NCBI GenBank assembly: GCA_028571685.1
Contig: CM053146.1
Span: forward strand, 116,039,431-116,103,430
DNA length: 64,000 bases
DNA from: Heterohyrax brucei
Lineage: Eukaryota > Chordata > Mammalia > Hyracoidea > Procaviidae
Direction of reading: 5' to 3'
In this document: piece after piece, positions 1-10,882 of the stretch
Numbering within the stretch: position 1 is the first letter of the stretch
How the letters are laid out: each line of letters starts with the position of its first letter
Made by a program: the position numbers and the translations under genes
Notes under the pieces: model-generated
Told to the model about the DNA's origin: nothing
What the model saw: the letters and a program-made list of their open reading frames with translations, nothing else
Databases searched by the model: none

Positions 1-262
1 TGTGTTTTCTGGATCATGGCCAATCTTGTTGGGGTGAGATGGTATCTCATTGTTGTCTTGATTTGAATTTCTTTAATAACTAAAGATCGTGAACATGTCT
101 GCATGTGTTTTTTGGCCGCCTGGATCTCCTCTTTAGTGAAGTATCTGTCCATCTCCTTTGCCCATCGCTTAATTGGATGGTTTATCTTCTTCTTATTGAT
201 ATTTTGTAGTATCTTATAGATTATGGAGATCAGGCGTTGGTCTGACATAGAGTTGCCAAATA
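1..262 (-). pseudogene. ORF2: L1 ORF2 C-terminal part, frameshifted
   Basis: Downstream of the six-base A run (263-268) the minus strand carries the ORF2 C-terminus in a different frame from residues 1-1036. The frame reads through text such as SMSDQRLISIIYK, INHPIKRWAKEMDRYF and IQIKTTMRYHLTP, which is the conserved segment before the cysteine-rich end of L1 ORF2p. It is open to the window edge. The cysteine motif itself would lie outside the window. Confidence 0.88.
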
Positions 263-3200
263 TTTTTTCTCACTCTGTGGGTGCTCTTTAATTCTATTAA
301 TAAAGTCTTTGGATGAGTAAAAGTGTTTGATTCTTAATAGTTCCCATTTATCTATTTTCTCTTCTGTTGATTGAGGTTTCTTTGACAGATTTTGGAGTCT
401 GTCCTCATTATGTATTAAAACTTCCATTGTTGTTCCTACCTTTTCTTGGATGAGCTTTATCATTTTAGGTTTGATATTTAGGTCTTTTATCCAGTTGGAG
501 TTGGTTTTTGTATAAGGTGTAAGATATGGATCTTGATTCAGTTTATTGCAGATGGACAAGCAATTTTGCCAGCACCATTTGTTGAAGATACTGTTTTTAC
601 CCCAGTTTAATGTCTTAGGGTCTTTGTCGAATATCAACTGTTCATAGGCAGATGGTGTCATCTCTGGGGTCTCAATTCTGTTCCATTGATCAGTCTGTCT
701 GTTCTTGTACCAGTACCAGGCTGTTTTGACCACTGTGGCAGTGTGGTATGTTCTAAGGTCGGGTAATGAGAGGCCTCCCAGTGTGTTCTTCTTCTTTAGT
801 AGTACCTTACTTATCCGGGGCTTCTTCCCTTTCCAAACAAAATTGGTGATTTGTTTCTCCATCTCATTAAAAAATGATGCTGGAACTTGTATTGGGATTG
901 CATTATACAAATAAATTGCTTTGGGTAAAATAGACATTTTCACGATGTTAAGTCTTCCTATCCATGAGCAGGGTAGGTTTTTCCATTTATCTAAGTCTCT
1001 CTTAGTTTCTTGTAGTAAGGTCTTGTAGTTCTCTTTGTAAAGGTCTGTTGTATCTCTGGTTAGATTAATTCCTAGGTACTTTATCTTCTTAGGGGCTATC
1101 ACAAATGGTATAGATTTGATAATTTGCTCCTTAACAGTCTCGTTGGTATAAAGGAATCCTACTGATTTACTTATGTTTATCTTGTATCCTGAGACTTTGC
1201 TGAACTCTTCTATCAGTTTGAGTAACTTACTTATAGATTCCTTGGGGTTCTCTGCATATACAATCATATCATCTGCGAACATGGAGATTTTAACTTCCTC
1301 TTTGCTGATGCAGATGCCCTTTATTTCTTCGTCTTATCTAATTGCTCTGGCTAGAACTTCTAGCAGAATGTTGAATAGGAGAGGTGACAGTGGGCATCCT
1401 TGTCTAGCTCCTGATCTCAGGGGAAAGTCTTTCAGTCTCTCTCCATTCAGGATGATGTGGGCAATTGGCTTTGTATAAATGGCCCTTATTGTGTTGAGGA
1501 ATTTGCCATCTATGCCCATTTTGCTAAGAGTTTTTAGCATGAATGGGTGTTGGACTTTCTCAAATGCCTTTTCGGCATCAATGGACAAAATCAGGTGATC
1601 TTTGTCTTTTGTGTTATTTATGTGGTTAATCACATTAATTGTTTTCCTGATGTTGAATCAGCCTTGCATCCCTGGTATGAATCCCACTTGGTCATGATGG
1701 ATTATTTTCTTGATATGTTGTTGTATTCTGTTGGCAAGAATTTTGTTGAAGATTTTTGCATCTAAGTTCATGAGTGATATCGGTCTGTAGTTCTCTGTCT
1801 TTGTTGGATCTTTCCCGGGCTTAGGTATCAGGGTTATGCTGGCTTCATAGAATGAGTTTGGGAGTACTTCATCCCTTTCTATACTGTGAAATAGTTTCAG
1901 TAGTATTGGGGATAACTCTTCTCTAAATGCTTGGTAGAATTCTGCCGTGAAGCCATCTGGGCCCGGACTTTTTTTGGTTGGCAGTGTTTTGATGACCTTT
2001 TCAATCTCTTCCTTTGTGATGGGTTTATTAAGTTGTTCTGCTTCATGTTGTGATAATTTGGGTAGGTGGTATGAGTCAAGGAATTTGTCCATTTCCCCTA
2101 GGTTTTCAAATTTGTTAGAGTACAGTCTTTCATAGTATTCTGTTATGATGTTTTTGATTTCTGTTGCATCTGTGGTGACAACTCCCTTCTCATTTCTAAT
2201 TTGGGTTATTTGTTTCCTTTCCTGCTTTTCTTTAGTAAGTTTAGCCAGTGGTTTATCAATTTTGTTGATCTTTTCAAAAAACCAGCTTTTGGTCTTTTCA
2301 ATTTTTTCAATTGTTTTCCTATTTTCTAATTCATTTAGCTCTGCTCTAATCTTTATGATCTCCTTTCTTCTGGTGCCCGAGGGGTTCCTCTGTTGTTCTC
2401 TTTCTACTTGTTCAAGCTGTAGAGTTAGTTCCTTGATTTGATTTCTTTCTTCCTTCCAGACGTGTGCATCTATGGAGATAAACAGACCTGTGGGCACTGC
2501 TTTGGCTGTATCCCATAGGTTCTGGTAGGAAGTGTTTTCGTTCTCATTGGAATCCATGAATTTCTTTAATTGATCCCTGATTTCCTCTATAACCCATGTT
2601 TTTTTGAGCAAGATGTTGTTCAGTTTCCAAGAGTTCCACTTTCTGTCTCTGTTTTTTCTGCTATTGATTTCAACTTGGATGGCTTTATGATCTGAGAAGA
2701 TGCTTTGCAATAATTCAATGGTATGGATTTTGTTGAGCATTGCATTATGGCCTATCACGTGGTCAATTCTGGAGAATGTTCCATGTGCACTGGAGAAGAA
2801 GGTGTAGTTGTCTGCTGATGGGTGGAAAGTTCTGTATATATCAATGAGGTTTAGTTGGTTAATTGTGTCAATGAGGTCTTCTGTATCTTTACTGAGCTTT
2901 TTTCTAGATGATCTGTCTAGTAATGAGAGTGGAGTGTTAAAGTCTCCCACTAGTATTGTGGAGTCATCTAACTCTCTTTTGAGCATAGTCAGTGTTTCTT
3001 CGACATATTTAGGTGCTCTGACATTAGGTGCATAAATGTTTAATATAGTTAAGTTTTGCTTGTGTACTGAACCTTTCAGCAGTAAATAGTGTCCATCTTT
3101 GTCCACGATGGTGGATTTGACATTAAAGTTGATTTTGTCTGAGATTAGAATTGCCACCCCTGCTCTTCTTTGTTCATTGTTAGCTTGATATATATTCTTC

Positions 3201-3376
3201 CAATCTTTAATTTTCAGTTTGTTCCTGTCTTTAGGTCTCAAGTGAGTTTCTTGTAGACAACATATGGATGGGTCGTGTCTTTTGATCCAAGATGACACTC
3301 GGTGTCTCTTTACTGGAGCATTGAGTCCATTCACATTCAATGTAATTATTGATAGGTATGTGTTCACTGCTGCCAT
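230..3376 (-). pseudogene. ORF2: L1 ORF2 (endonuclease-reverse transcriptase), broken
   Basis: ORF2p nicks target DNA and reverse-transcribes L1 RNA. The start is the ATG at 3376-3374. All APE-type endonuclease residues are in place: N14, E43, D145, N147, D205, D229 and H230. The RT region follows ([20 protein letters not shown] near residue 510, then [10 protein letters not shown]), and the catalytic FADD sits at residues 700-703 (1279-1268). The frame is interrupted by a TGA at codon 573 (1660-1658), where the context predicts Trp, and by a TAA at codon 681 (1336-1334), where Gln is likely. The frame then stops at 232-230, because a run of six A (plus-strand T run 263-268) has shifted it. 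The remaining C-terminus continues in another frame to the window edge. Confidence 0.95.
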
Positions 3377-3791
3377 TGTGATATGTTTATTTTTATGTTG
3401 ATGCTTTCTCTGTTGTTCTTATTAGTCTGTTCTGAGACACACTTTTTTGTGAGTTGATTTTTCACCATTTTCAGAGCTGGTTTTATAGTTGTTGAGACTC
3501 GTGTGTTAGATTTCTTGAAATGGTATGATACATCTTTGTTGTGCTTTACAGCTGCCCCATGAACCCCTTTAATAAACTATTTATAAACCCAATTTTAATT
3601 ACTACCAGTCTGGTCATCTTCCTCTCCATCTGGAAGGACTATAATGACTGTAGTACATCCCTCTTTTATTATGATGACACCATAGTTTTCATGATGATCA
3701 CTGGATTGCTTCTTTCCAAATCAAAGCTGTGATTTACTTTGGAGCCTTCCCTAAATGAGTATTGAGTAGTGTGTCGTTCTAAAATATAAAG
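3377..3791 (-). other. L1 inter-ORF spacer, 415 bp
   Basis: This is the stretch between the ORF1 stop and the ORF2 ATG. It is AT-rich, has no long frame on the minus strand and contains no recognisable separate insertion. It is much longer than the roughly 60 bp spacer of human L1. A plus-strand frame of 63 codons inside it (3541-3732) has no family signature and is probably chance. Confidence 0.75.
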
Positions 3792-4751
3792 TTAGTGGTT
3801 TCGTTCTTCTAAGTCAAAGCCAAGAACTTCTTTCAGTATTTCTTGTAGTTTGGGTTTGGTTTTTACAAAGTCTCTGAGTTTCTGTTTATCTGGAAATGTC
3901 TTAATTTCATTTTCATTTTTGAAAGACAGTTTTGCAGGATATATAATTCTTGGTTGGAAGTTCTTCTCCTTCAAGACTTTGAATGTGTCGTGCCACTGTC
4001 TCCATGCCAGCATGGTTTCTGCTGAGAAATCTGACGAGAGCCTGCAGGGTTTCCCTCTGAATGTTAGCTTTGCCTTGAGTCTTGCTGCCTTTAAGAGTTG
4101 CTGCTTATGTTTCATTTTGTTAAGCTTGATTATAATATGTCTTGGAGTCTTTCTTTTGAGATCTATATTGGGTGGCATACGATATGCATCTGAGATGTCT
4201 ATATTCTCTTCCTTCATGATTTCTGGGAAGTTTTCTTTCAGCAGCTCAGCAACAATACTCTCTGTGTTCTCAGATGTCTCACCCTGTTCAGGGACTCCAA
4301 TTAATTGAAGGTTGTTCCTCTTAATAGAGTCCCACATGCTTCTTAATGTTTCTTCATTTTTCTTGTTTCTTTTTTCTGATTTCTGCTCATAGACACTGGC
4401 ATCAGTAGCTCTGTCTTCCAAGTCAGAAATTCTTTTTTCCATTTGTTCCATTCTGTTTTCTTGGGTTTGCATGGAAGCTTCTATGTCTTTGATTTTCTTC
4501 TTGATCTGTTGGATTTCAGAGTACTGGTGTTCCATCAGATCGAACAACTTGCTTAATTTTTCATTTTGTTCTGCTGCATTTTGTATAAGGTCTAGAAGGG
4601 CCCTGTATATAATCAATTTGTATTCACTTCCTGATGCTTTCATAAAAGTTTCTTCATCTGGAAAATTCCTTGGTTGCTTTGTTTGGGAGCCTTCTGAAGC
4701 CATGAGTGATTGCTTGTATGCCACAATTGTCTGTTGCTTTTTGGGTCCCAT
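3792..4751 (-). CDS. ORF1: L1 ORF1 protein (RNA-binding chaperone), open
   Basis: ORF1p coats L1 RNA as a trimer and is needed in cis for retrotransposition in the cytoplasm and nucleus. The frame is open for 319 codons from the ATG at 4751-4749 to the stop at 3794-3792. The frame extends upstream to a GTG at 4838, but no ATG lies between, so 4751 is preferred. Family order is visible: a basic, low-complexity N-terminus starting MGPKKQQ; a long heptad-rich coiled coil at about residues 50-118, rich in E, K, Q and M; an RRM-like region starting near RNNLQLIGVPE; and a C-terminal domain near TPRHIIIKLNKMKHK. Length is close to human ORF1p (338 aa). I see no nonsense or frameshift. Function in this copy is inferred. 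Confidence 0.93.
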   Translation of the reverse strand: MGPKKQQTIVAYKQSLMASEGSQTKQPRNFPDEETFMKASGSEYKLIIYRALLDLIQNAAEQNEKLSKLFDLMEHQYSEIQQIKKKIKDIEASMQTQENRMEQMEKRISDLEDRATDASVYEQKSEKRNKKNEETLRSMWDSIKRNNLQLIGVPEQGETSENTESIVAELLKENFPEIMKEENIDISDAYRMPPNIDLKRKTPRHIIIKLNKMKHKQQLLKAARLKAKLTFRGKPCRLSSDFSAETMLAWRQWHDTFKVLKEKNFQPRIIYPAKLSFKNENEIKTFPDKQKLRDFVKTKPKLQEILKEVLGFDLEERNH

Positions 4752-5737
4752 GTGAGTATATGGAGGCCGGAAGAGGTATTGTAAATGTTTCTCTAGGCTG
4801 TCTTCAAATGTAAAGCAAAAGGTATCTGACCAGTTCACAAGTCAGTTAGGTTTTCAGGTGTAGAGGTCCCTCTTCCCATCTGACAAAGTAAGCGCCACTG
4901 TATCCAACCCCAGATGATAACAAACTAGTTCAGAATACAGCACTGCTAGTGCCCTGGTGGCCTCTGCTGACAGGGCCTAGCCTTATCCAACACTGCGTTG
5001 AGTACTGGTTTTGTGATAGAAAAGCGCTCTCTTGTGGGCAGGGTCTGGCTCCCAAGCTAAGAATTAGGTCCAACTGCGGCCACCGTACCCAAGATGGCGT
5101 CCTCCACACAGGCAGCAGACAGGGGGGCTAAAGATGCCCAGAGACAGCGATTCCTCTGCTTCTGTTGCAGGGCCCCCAATGTAGGCAGCACTATGCAAAA
5201 TCACTACTTTTCTGTCAGAGAAGCGCTGTCCCGTTTGCAGGCGCTGGCTCCCAGGCTAAGAACGAGGTCCCGCTAAAATCTCGGTACCAACATGGCGTCC
5301 CGCACCCTGACCGCAGAGCTCCGCACAAACCCCGCTGAGGCAGCTACAAAACGAAAGGCTCAAAGTGTCTCGATTAACAGAGTCCCAAGCCTGGCTCTCA
5401 GAACATGGGAATTTTGCCTGCCTATCCCCCCAGCAGCGTGTCTGAGTCCAGCCGCTGGGCAAGGCCCAGCTCCGCCTGCCAGCCGAGACAGAGGAAAAAA
5501 AGTCAAAATGGTACGTTTACCTTCCGTCCGTGAGAGGCGGGGCTAGCCGGGAGCGGGAGTCAGCGAAAGAGAGGAGGTTTTTCGCTGAATGATATAAAGT
5601 CCCAATTAACAGCTCTGTGCCGTGTCCTGAGGCTGATTAGGTGCTCAGAAGGCTCTGTTTGATTCTCAATTCAGGTCTTGGTTTCCAGAGGGATAGAAAG
5701 AGACGTGGGCTTAGTCCGCCATCTTGACTCCGCCCCC
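4752..5737 (-). promoter_or_regulatory. L1 5' UTR / internal promoter
   Basis: These 986 bp upstream of ORF1 are GC- and CpG-rich compared with the flanks. At the 5' end the minus strand reads CAAGATGGC (5726-5718), the position and core of the YY1 site known from human L1 promoters. A module of about 100 bp occurs twice, around 5010-5110 and 5209-5308 (offset about 198 bp), each copy with AGCGCT, GGCTCCCA(A/G)GCTAAGAA and, on the plus strand, ATGGCGTCC. Promoter activity is inferred from family knowledge and composition. Confidence 0.8.
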
Positions 5738-5738
5738 A

Positions 5739-5812
5739 TGTTTAATTTTTTTGCATGAAAGACTAATTTGTCCTGTAAACTTTCATCTAAAATGCAGTAA
5801 TTAAAAAAAAAA
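5739..5812 (+). mobile_element. L1 3' UTR tail with poly-A, plus strand
   Basis: The text 'gtcctgtaaactttcatcta' followed by a 13-A run matches the end of the lineage L1 3' UTR also seen at 47085-47130 and, reversed, at 49160-49200. Only the last 70 bases or so are present. It abuts the 5' terminus of the opposite-strand L1 with no visible gap. Confidence 0.7.
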
Positions 5813-6354
5813 AAACCCGAGGAACTGTTTCCTCAGACAGGGCAGTTTAACTAACAACTTGAATCAGAACCTGATGTCTCAGGGTATTTGGGAAGTTACA
5901 ATGAAGTTGGTCAACAGAATGCAAAAACAAGATCACGCAAACCCCAACCCCAACCCAAAACTGGAAACAGTGGAGGAATGCTTGTTAGGCTTGTGTCTAT
6001 GTGTTATACATTTCACCTAATTCTGTGTATTGGTTTGACAAGTGTGGAGTCCAAAGCAAAACTGAACGTAGAGGCTTCCATGTTGGGTTTACCTGCTTTC
6101 AGTAGCGGAATTCTGACTACTGTAGTTTTACACAAATAACATATAACTTCTGTGTTTATCAGCTGTGCCTTTCCCTCCATGAGATATTTGCTTGAGTGTA
6201 ACCATGTCAATTTTTTTTTAACATGTTGCTTTAAAAAAGTTTAGTAGAACACACCCAAATGTCTTGTGGGAGGAGGGCACAGCTGCTAAATGCAGAAGGC
6301 ATGTGATATTTGCATAACGACACGCTACACTCGTTTATTTGCTCATTCATGGGT
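5813..6354. other. Unassigned sequence
   Basis: I see no gene or confident repeat. A plus-strand frame of 83 codons at 5888-6139 has no recognisable signature and is probably chance. Parts of 6200-6354 may belong to the 5' end of the following RTE element. Confidence 0.4.
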
Positions 6355-6980
6355 TTCTCATGTCCGTCAGTTTGTTGTACTGTGGTAGCTGGCACGCTGC
6401 TGTGATGTTGGAAGCTTTGCCACTGTATTTTAAATACCAATAGAGTCGCCTTTGGTTGACATGTTTCAGCAGAACTTCTTGACTAAGACGGAGTAGAAAG
6501 AAGGATCTGGTGGTCTGCTACTGAAAACACTGATCAGTGAAAATCTTACGAATAGCAGTGGAATGTTGTCTTACATAGTACTAGACGATGAGCCCCTCAG
6601 GTTGGAATCACATAGATGGAGTAAAGCCTTCAGGATCTTCACTTGCTGATACAACCCACCTCACAATGAGAAGAAACCACTGCAAACACCCAGTAAAAAA
6701 TGGAACATGAAGTGTATGAAGTATGAATGTGGGAAAATTGGAAGTCATCAGAAAGGGAATGAATGTGGAAAGATCAATATCTTAGAAATTAGTGAGGTGA
6801 AATGGACTGTATTATACTTTTTGAGTCGGACAATCATATGGTCCACTATGCTGGAAATTGAAGAATAGTGCTGCATTTATTATCAAAAAGAATTATTTCA
6901 AAATCTATCCTGAAGTATAATGCTGTCAGTGATATGCCTACAAGGAAGACTAGTTAATGTGATTATTATTCAAATTTATT

Positions 6981-7328
6981 TTCTTAGTCATCTAGTCCTG
7001 CCATAACAGAAATACCACAGATAGATGGCTTCAACAAAGGGAAATTTATTTTCCCACAGCAAAGCAGGATAGAAGTTCAAATTCAAGACATTGGCTCCAG
7101 GGGAAGTCTTCCTCTGTGGGCTGTTTCTTGTCTTCAGTCTCCCCCTGGACTGGGAGCTTCTAAGGTGCAGGGACCCAGGTTTGTTCCAAAGGACATACTC
7201 TGCTCTTTGCACCACTTCTTGATGGTGTGAAGTATCCAACTCTCTGCTTGCTTTCTTTTTCTTTATATCCCAGGCATAGCCATCTACTTGTGGTACTTCT
7301 GTTATAGCAGCACTAGATAACTAAGACA
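6981..7328. mobile_element. MaLR-like LTR fragment with inverted ends, inside RTE
   Basis: The left end (6981-7032) is the LTR 3' end in minus orientation and the right end (7279-7328) is the same LTR 3' end in plus orientation. The two arms match as an inverted repeat with about five mismatches in 48 bases. Between them lies minus-strand LTR body ('ggctccaggggaagtcttcc', 'ccccctggactgggagcttc'). Ordinary copies in this window instead end in TCCATGACA, so this one is rearranged. Confidence 0.75.
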
Positions 7329-8286
7329 ATGGCTTTGGTGATAGGGATGATGCCAGAAATAGTATGATAGAATTTTGCAAGACCAAGGATGTTCTCATTG
7401 CAAATGTATTTTTCACCAACATAAACAGCCACTACACTCATGGACATTGCCAGGTGTAACACATAGTGATTAAATTAACTGCATCTGTGGAAAGAGATGG
7501 TGGCAAAGTTCAGTATCATCAGTCAGAACAAGGCCAGGGGCTGATTGTGGAACAGACCATCAACTGCTCCTATGCAAGTTCAAGCTGAAGTTGTAGCAAA
7601 TTAACACAAGTCCATGAAAGTCAAAGTATGGCCTTGAGTATATCCCACCTCATTTAGAGACCATTTCAAGACCAGATTTGATGCACTGAACACTAATGAC
7701 TGAAGAGTAGACTGGTTGTGGAAGGACATAATTCATGAAGGAGGCAAGAATTCATTAAACAAAAAGAAAAGACCAAAATGGATGTCAGAAGAGATTTGGA
7801 ATGTTGCTCTTGAATGTCAAGCAACTAAAATGAAAGGAAGGATGGAGAACTGAACAGAAGAATTCAAGGAATGGCTTGAGAAGACAAAGCAAGTGTTACA
7901 GTAAAATATGTAAAGAGATAAAAAACCACAAGGTAAGAACATACTTTGCATTTCTCAGGCTGAAATAATGAAGAAAAAATTCAAAACTTGAGTTGAAGTA
8001 ACAAAGGATTCTATGGGGGAAAATGCTACACAACACAGGAAATATTAAAAGAAGATAAAATAAATACAGAGTCACTGTATCAAAAAGAACTGGTTGATGT
8101 GCAACCATCTAAGAAGGTAGCGTGTGACCAAGACTCTATGGTACTGAAGGAAGAGGTCCAGGCTGTACTGAATACCAATGGAGATACTTATATTTCCACA
8201 ACAAGATGGGGCACTGAAAGTGTTAACTTGTTTATGCCAAGAAACTGGAAAGACAGCTACCTGGCCAATCAAATGATTCATAATTT

Positions 8287-9146
8287 ATGCTCATTCCAAA
8301 GAAAGGCGATCCAACAGAATGCAGAAATTATTGGACAATGTCATTAACATCACACACAAGTAAAATTTTGCTTAGGATTATACAAAAGCAGTTGCAACCA
8401 CACGTCAAGAGAGAACTGCCAGAAATTCAAGCCGGATTCAGAAGAGGATGTGGAACAAGGGATATCATTGCTGATGTCAGTTGGATCGTGGTTGAAAGCA
8501 GAGAATTTCAGAAGGATGTTTACCTGTTGTTTTATTTACTATGCAAAGACATACGAATGTGTGGGTCATAATAAATTATGAATAACACTTGGAAGAATGG
8601 GAATTCCAGAACTCTTAATTGTACTCATGAGGAACATGCACTTGGACCAAGAGGCAACTGTTTGAACAAGGGAATGGGATACCACGTAGTTTAAAGTCCA
8701 GACAGGTGTGCATCAGAGTTGTATCTCTTTACATACTTACTCATTTTGTATGCTGAGCCAATAATCTGAAAACCTGGACAATATGAAGAAGAATGGGGCA
8801 TCCGAACTGAAGGAAGACTATTAACAAGCTGCATTATGCAGATGACATGACCTTCCTGGCTGAAATTAAAGAGGACTTGAAACACTTACTGATGAAGATC
8901 AAAGACTATAGCCTTCAGTGTGGATTACAGCTCAACATGAAGCAAACAAAAATCCTCACAACTGTACCAGTAGGCAATATCATAATAAACAGAAAAAAGA
9001 ATGAAGTTGTCAAGGATTTCATTTTACTTGGATCCACAATCACTTCCCACGGAAGCAGCTGTCAAAAAATCAAAAGACACATTGCATTGGGCAAATCAGA
9101 AGCAAAAAGACCTTTCAAAGTGCTCAAATCGAAGACGTCACTTTAA
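8287..9146 (+). pseudogene. RTE reverse-transcriptase remnant
   Basis: Separate frames carry RTE reverse-transcriptase blocks. One at 8287-8571 includes LIPKKGDPTECRNYW, then HVKRELPEIQAGFRRG and RDIIADVSWIVVESREF. A second has an intact catalytic YADD at 8835-8846, followed by LKHLLMKIKDYSLQCGLQLN and, at 8940-9110, VVKDFILLGSTITSHGSS. Stops and shifts between the blocks rule out a functional product. RTE enzymes nick DNA and prime reverse transcription at the nick. Confidence 0.88.
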
Positions 9147-9595
9147 AGATGAAGGCGTGCCCGAACCAAGCCACGGGGTTTTCATTCACTTCATATGCAT
9201 ACAAAAATTGGACAATGGATAATAAGGCCAAAAAATAATGTCTTTGAATCATGATGTTAGTGAAAAATATTGAATATGCCATGGATTGCCAGAAGAAAGA
9301 ACAAATTCATCATAAAAGAAGTACAGTCAGAATGCTCTTCAGAAGCAAGAAAATCAAGACTTCGTCTCATGTATTTTGGACATGTTATCAGAAGAGACTA
9401 GTCCCTGGAAAGGAATACTATGCTTGGTAAACAGAAGATCAGCAACAAAAGAGGAAGACCCTCAACAGATGGATTCACATGGTGGCAGCAACAACAGACT
9501 CAAACATAGCAATCGTGAGAATGGTGCAGGACTATGCAGTGTTTCCTTTTGTTGTATATAGGATTCCTACAAGTTGGAACTGACTCCTTTTCACC

Positions 9596-9789
9596 TAATA
9601 GCATCAGCACCATTTCAAGGACCTGAGGTATGATGGTCTGCATCTCAGACTACATTTTCTACACAGTCATTGGAAGTTCTGGCTGTGGCAGGGAAAAGAC
9701 CCAGGCATTGACAGAGCTGGAACGTGAGATATCGTTAGAGGAAGGGATCTTTGGAAACAAGAGTCCCCAATCTTCAAGATGGGTGGGGA
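9596..9789. other. Unassigned sequence between RTE and L1M
   Basis: About 190 bases with no repeat or gene that I can name. A 68-codon plus-strand frame at 9630-9836 shows no family feature. Confidence 0.35.
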
Positions 9790-10292
9790 GTTCAGTGTAT
9801 AATCCTTTTTGCACGTTGCTGAATTTGGTTTGCTAGTATTTTAATAACTTTTGCATCAGCATTCATAAGGGTTATTGATCTGTGGCTTTCTTCCAGCATC
9901 ATTCTGTAGTTTGAGTATTGAGGCAATATTGGCACTATAGACTAATTTTGGATGTGTTCCATCCTCTTCCATTTTTCTGAAGAGTTTGCAAAGGGTTCCT
10001 GTACAGAGAAAGTCTTAATCCAGCTGAGGGCTGCTAAAAAGGACCTCATGATTTCCTACAGACCTCTGAAACTCTGTTCATTTTTGTTTTCCTTCTTTTT
10101 TATTTTTTTCTATTCTTCTGACTGGATAATCGCAATTTACCTATCTTCAAGTTCGCTGATTATTTCTTCTTCTTGCTAATATATGCTGATCTTCCCTAGT
10201 GAATTTTTCATTTTAGTTATACTTTTCAACTATATAATTTCTACTTATTTCTTTTTCAAAAATAATTTCTCTCTCAGTTGATATTCTCCAGT

Positions 10293-10545
10293 TATGAGCT
10301 GGAATCGACTCAAGGACAGTGGGTTTGGTTTTCTGGTTTAGTAGCCCTGGTGGTGCAGTGGTTAAAGCACTTGACTACTAACCTAAAAGTCAGCAGTTCA
10401 AACCCACCAACTGCTCCACAGGAGAAAGAGGTGACAGTCTGCTTCTGTAAAGATTTACAGCCTTGGAAATATTATGGGGTTACTTCTACCTTGACTTGTA
10501 TGGTTGTTATGCATTTGAATCAATTTGACAGCACTGAGTTTAAAT
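10293..10545 (+). mobile_element. AfroSINE, long type, preceded by a SINE tail
   Basis: A SINE tail (10293-10340, 'tggaatcgactcaaggacag') is followed by a complete long-type copy. That copy has an A-box-like 'cagtggttaaag', a B-box-like 'cagttcaaaccc', the extra internal 'gacagtctgcttctgtaaag' that defines the long type, and a degenerate 3' tail. Confidence 0.88.
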
Positions 10546-10667
10546 TTCTTTTTTAGTTTTATTGATATTCTGCATTTGTTAACATACCATTCTCATCCTT
10601 TTTTTTTTTTTAAAGTTTTTTAGACATGGTTTCTTTTAGTACTTTGAACAGACTTAAAATTTTAAAA

Positions 10668-10882
10668 GACAAACAAACAACAAAACCCATGTTGTTCAGT
10701 CAGTTTTGACTGACAATGACCCTGTAGGACAGAGCAGAACTGCCCACAGAGTTTCCAAGGCTACACGTCTTTACAGAAGCTGACTTTCACATCTTCTTCT
10801 CATGGAGCAGCTGTTGAGTTTGAACCACTGACTTTTCATCTATGAGCCAAGCACTTGTAGCCACTGTACCACGAGGGTTCTT
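10668..10882 (-). mobile_element. AfroSINE, long type
   Basis: A reverse copy with an A-rich left end (aaacaaacaacaaaaccc), 'gaccctgtaggacagagcag', the long-type segment 'ctttacagaagctgac', and an A box reversed at the right ('gtagccactgtaccac'). Confidence 0.88.

Larger units (their letters stand above)
1..5737 (-). mobile_element. L1: L1 LINE, nearly full length, 3' end cut by window edge
   Basis: This is an autonomous non-LTR retrotransposon read on the minus strand. In transcript order it shows a GC-rich 5' UTR (5737-4752), ORF1 (4751-3792), a long inter-ORF spacer (3791-3377) and ORF2 (3376 to the edge). The 5' terminus at 5737 reads, on the minus strand, as a G run then GCGGAGTCAAGATGGCGGA, which resembles the start of mammalian L1s. 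The 3' UTR and poly-A tail lie outside the window, so target-site duplications cannot be checked. ORF1 is open and ORF2 has only three visible lesions, so the copy is relatively young for this window. It is very probably immobile because ORF2 is broken. Confidence 0.97.
6355..9595 (+). mobile_element. RTE: RTE (BovB-like) LINE, nearly full length, decayed
   Basis: This element runs from a 5' region (tgtccgtcagtttgttgtac) through endonuclease and reverse-transcriptase segments to a 3' end near 9590. Endonuclease-like text includes 'ttggaagtcatcagaaag' and 'gtgaggtgaaatggactgt'. The copy is about 2.9 kb after removing an LTR-derived block at 6981-7328, compared with roughly 3.2 kb for BovB-type RTEs. 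Reading frames are broken by many stops and shifts. The piece of the endonuclease domain that should lie at the LTR block is missing, so the junction is not a simple insertion. Confidence 0.9.

Noticed and set aside
3850-4308. 152-codon plus-strand frame
   Set aside because: It is the antisense shadow of L1 ORF1.
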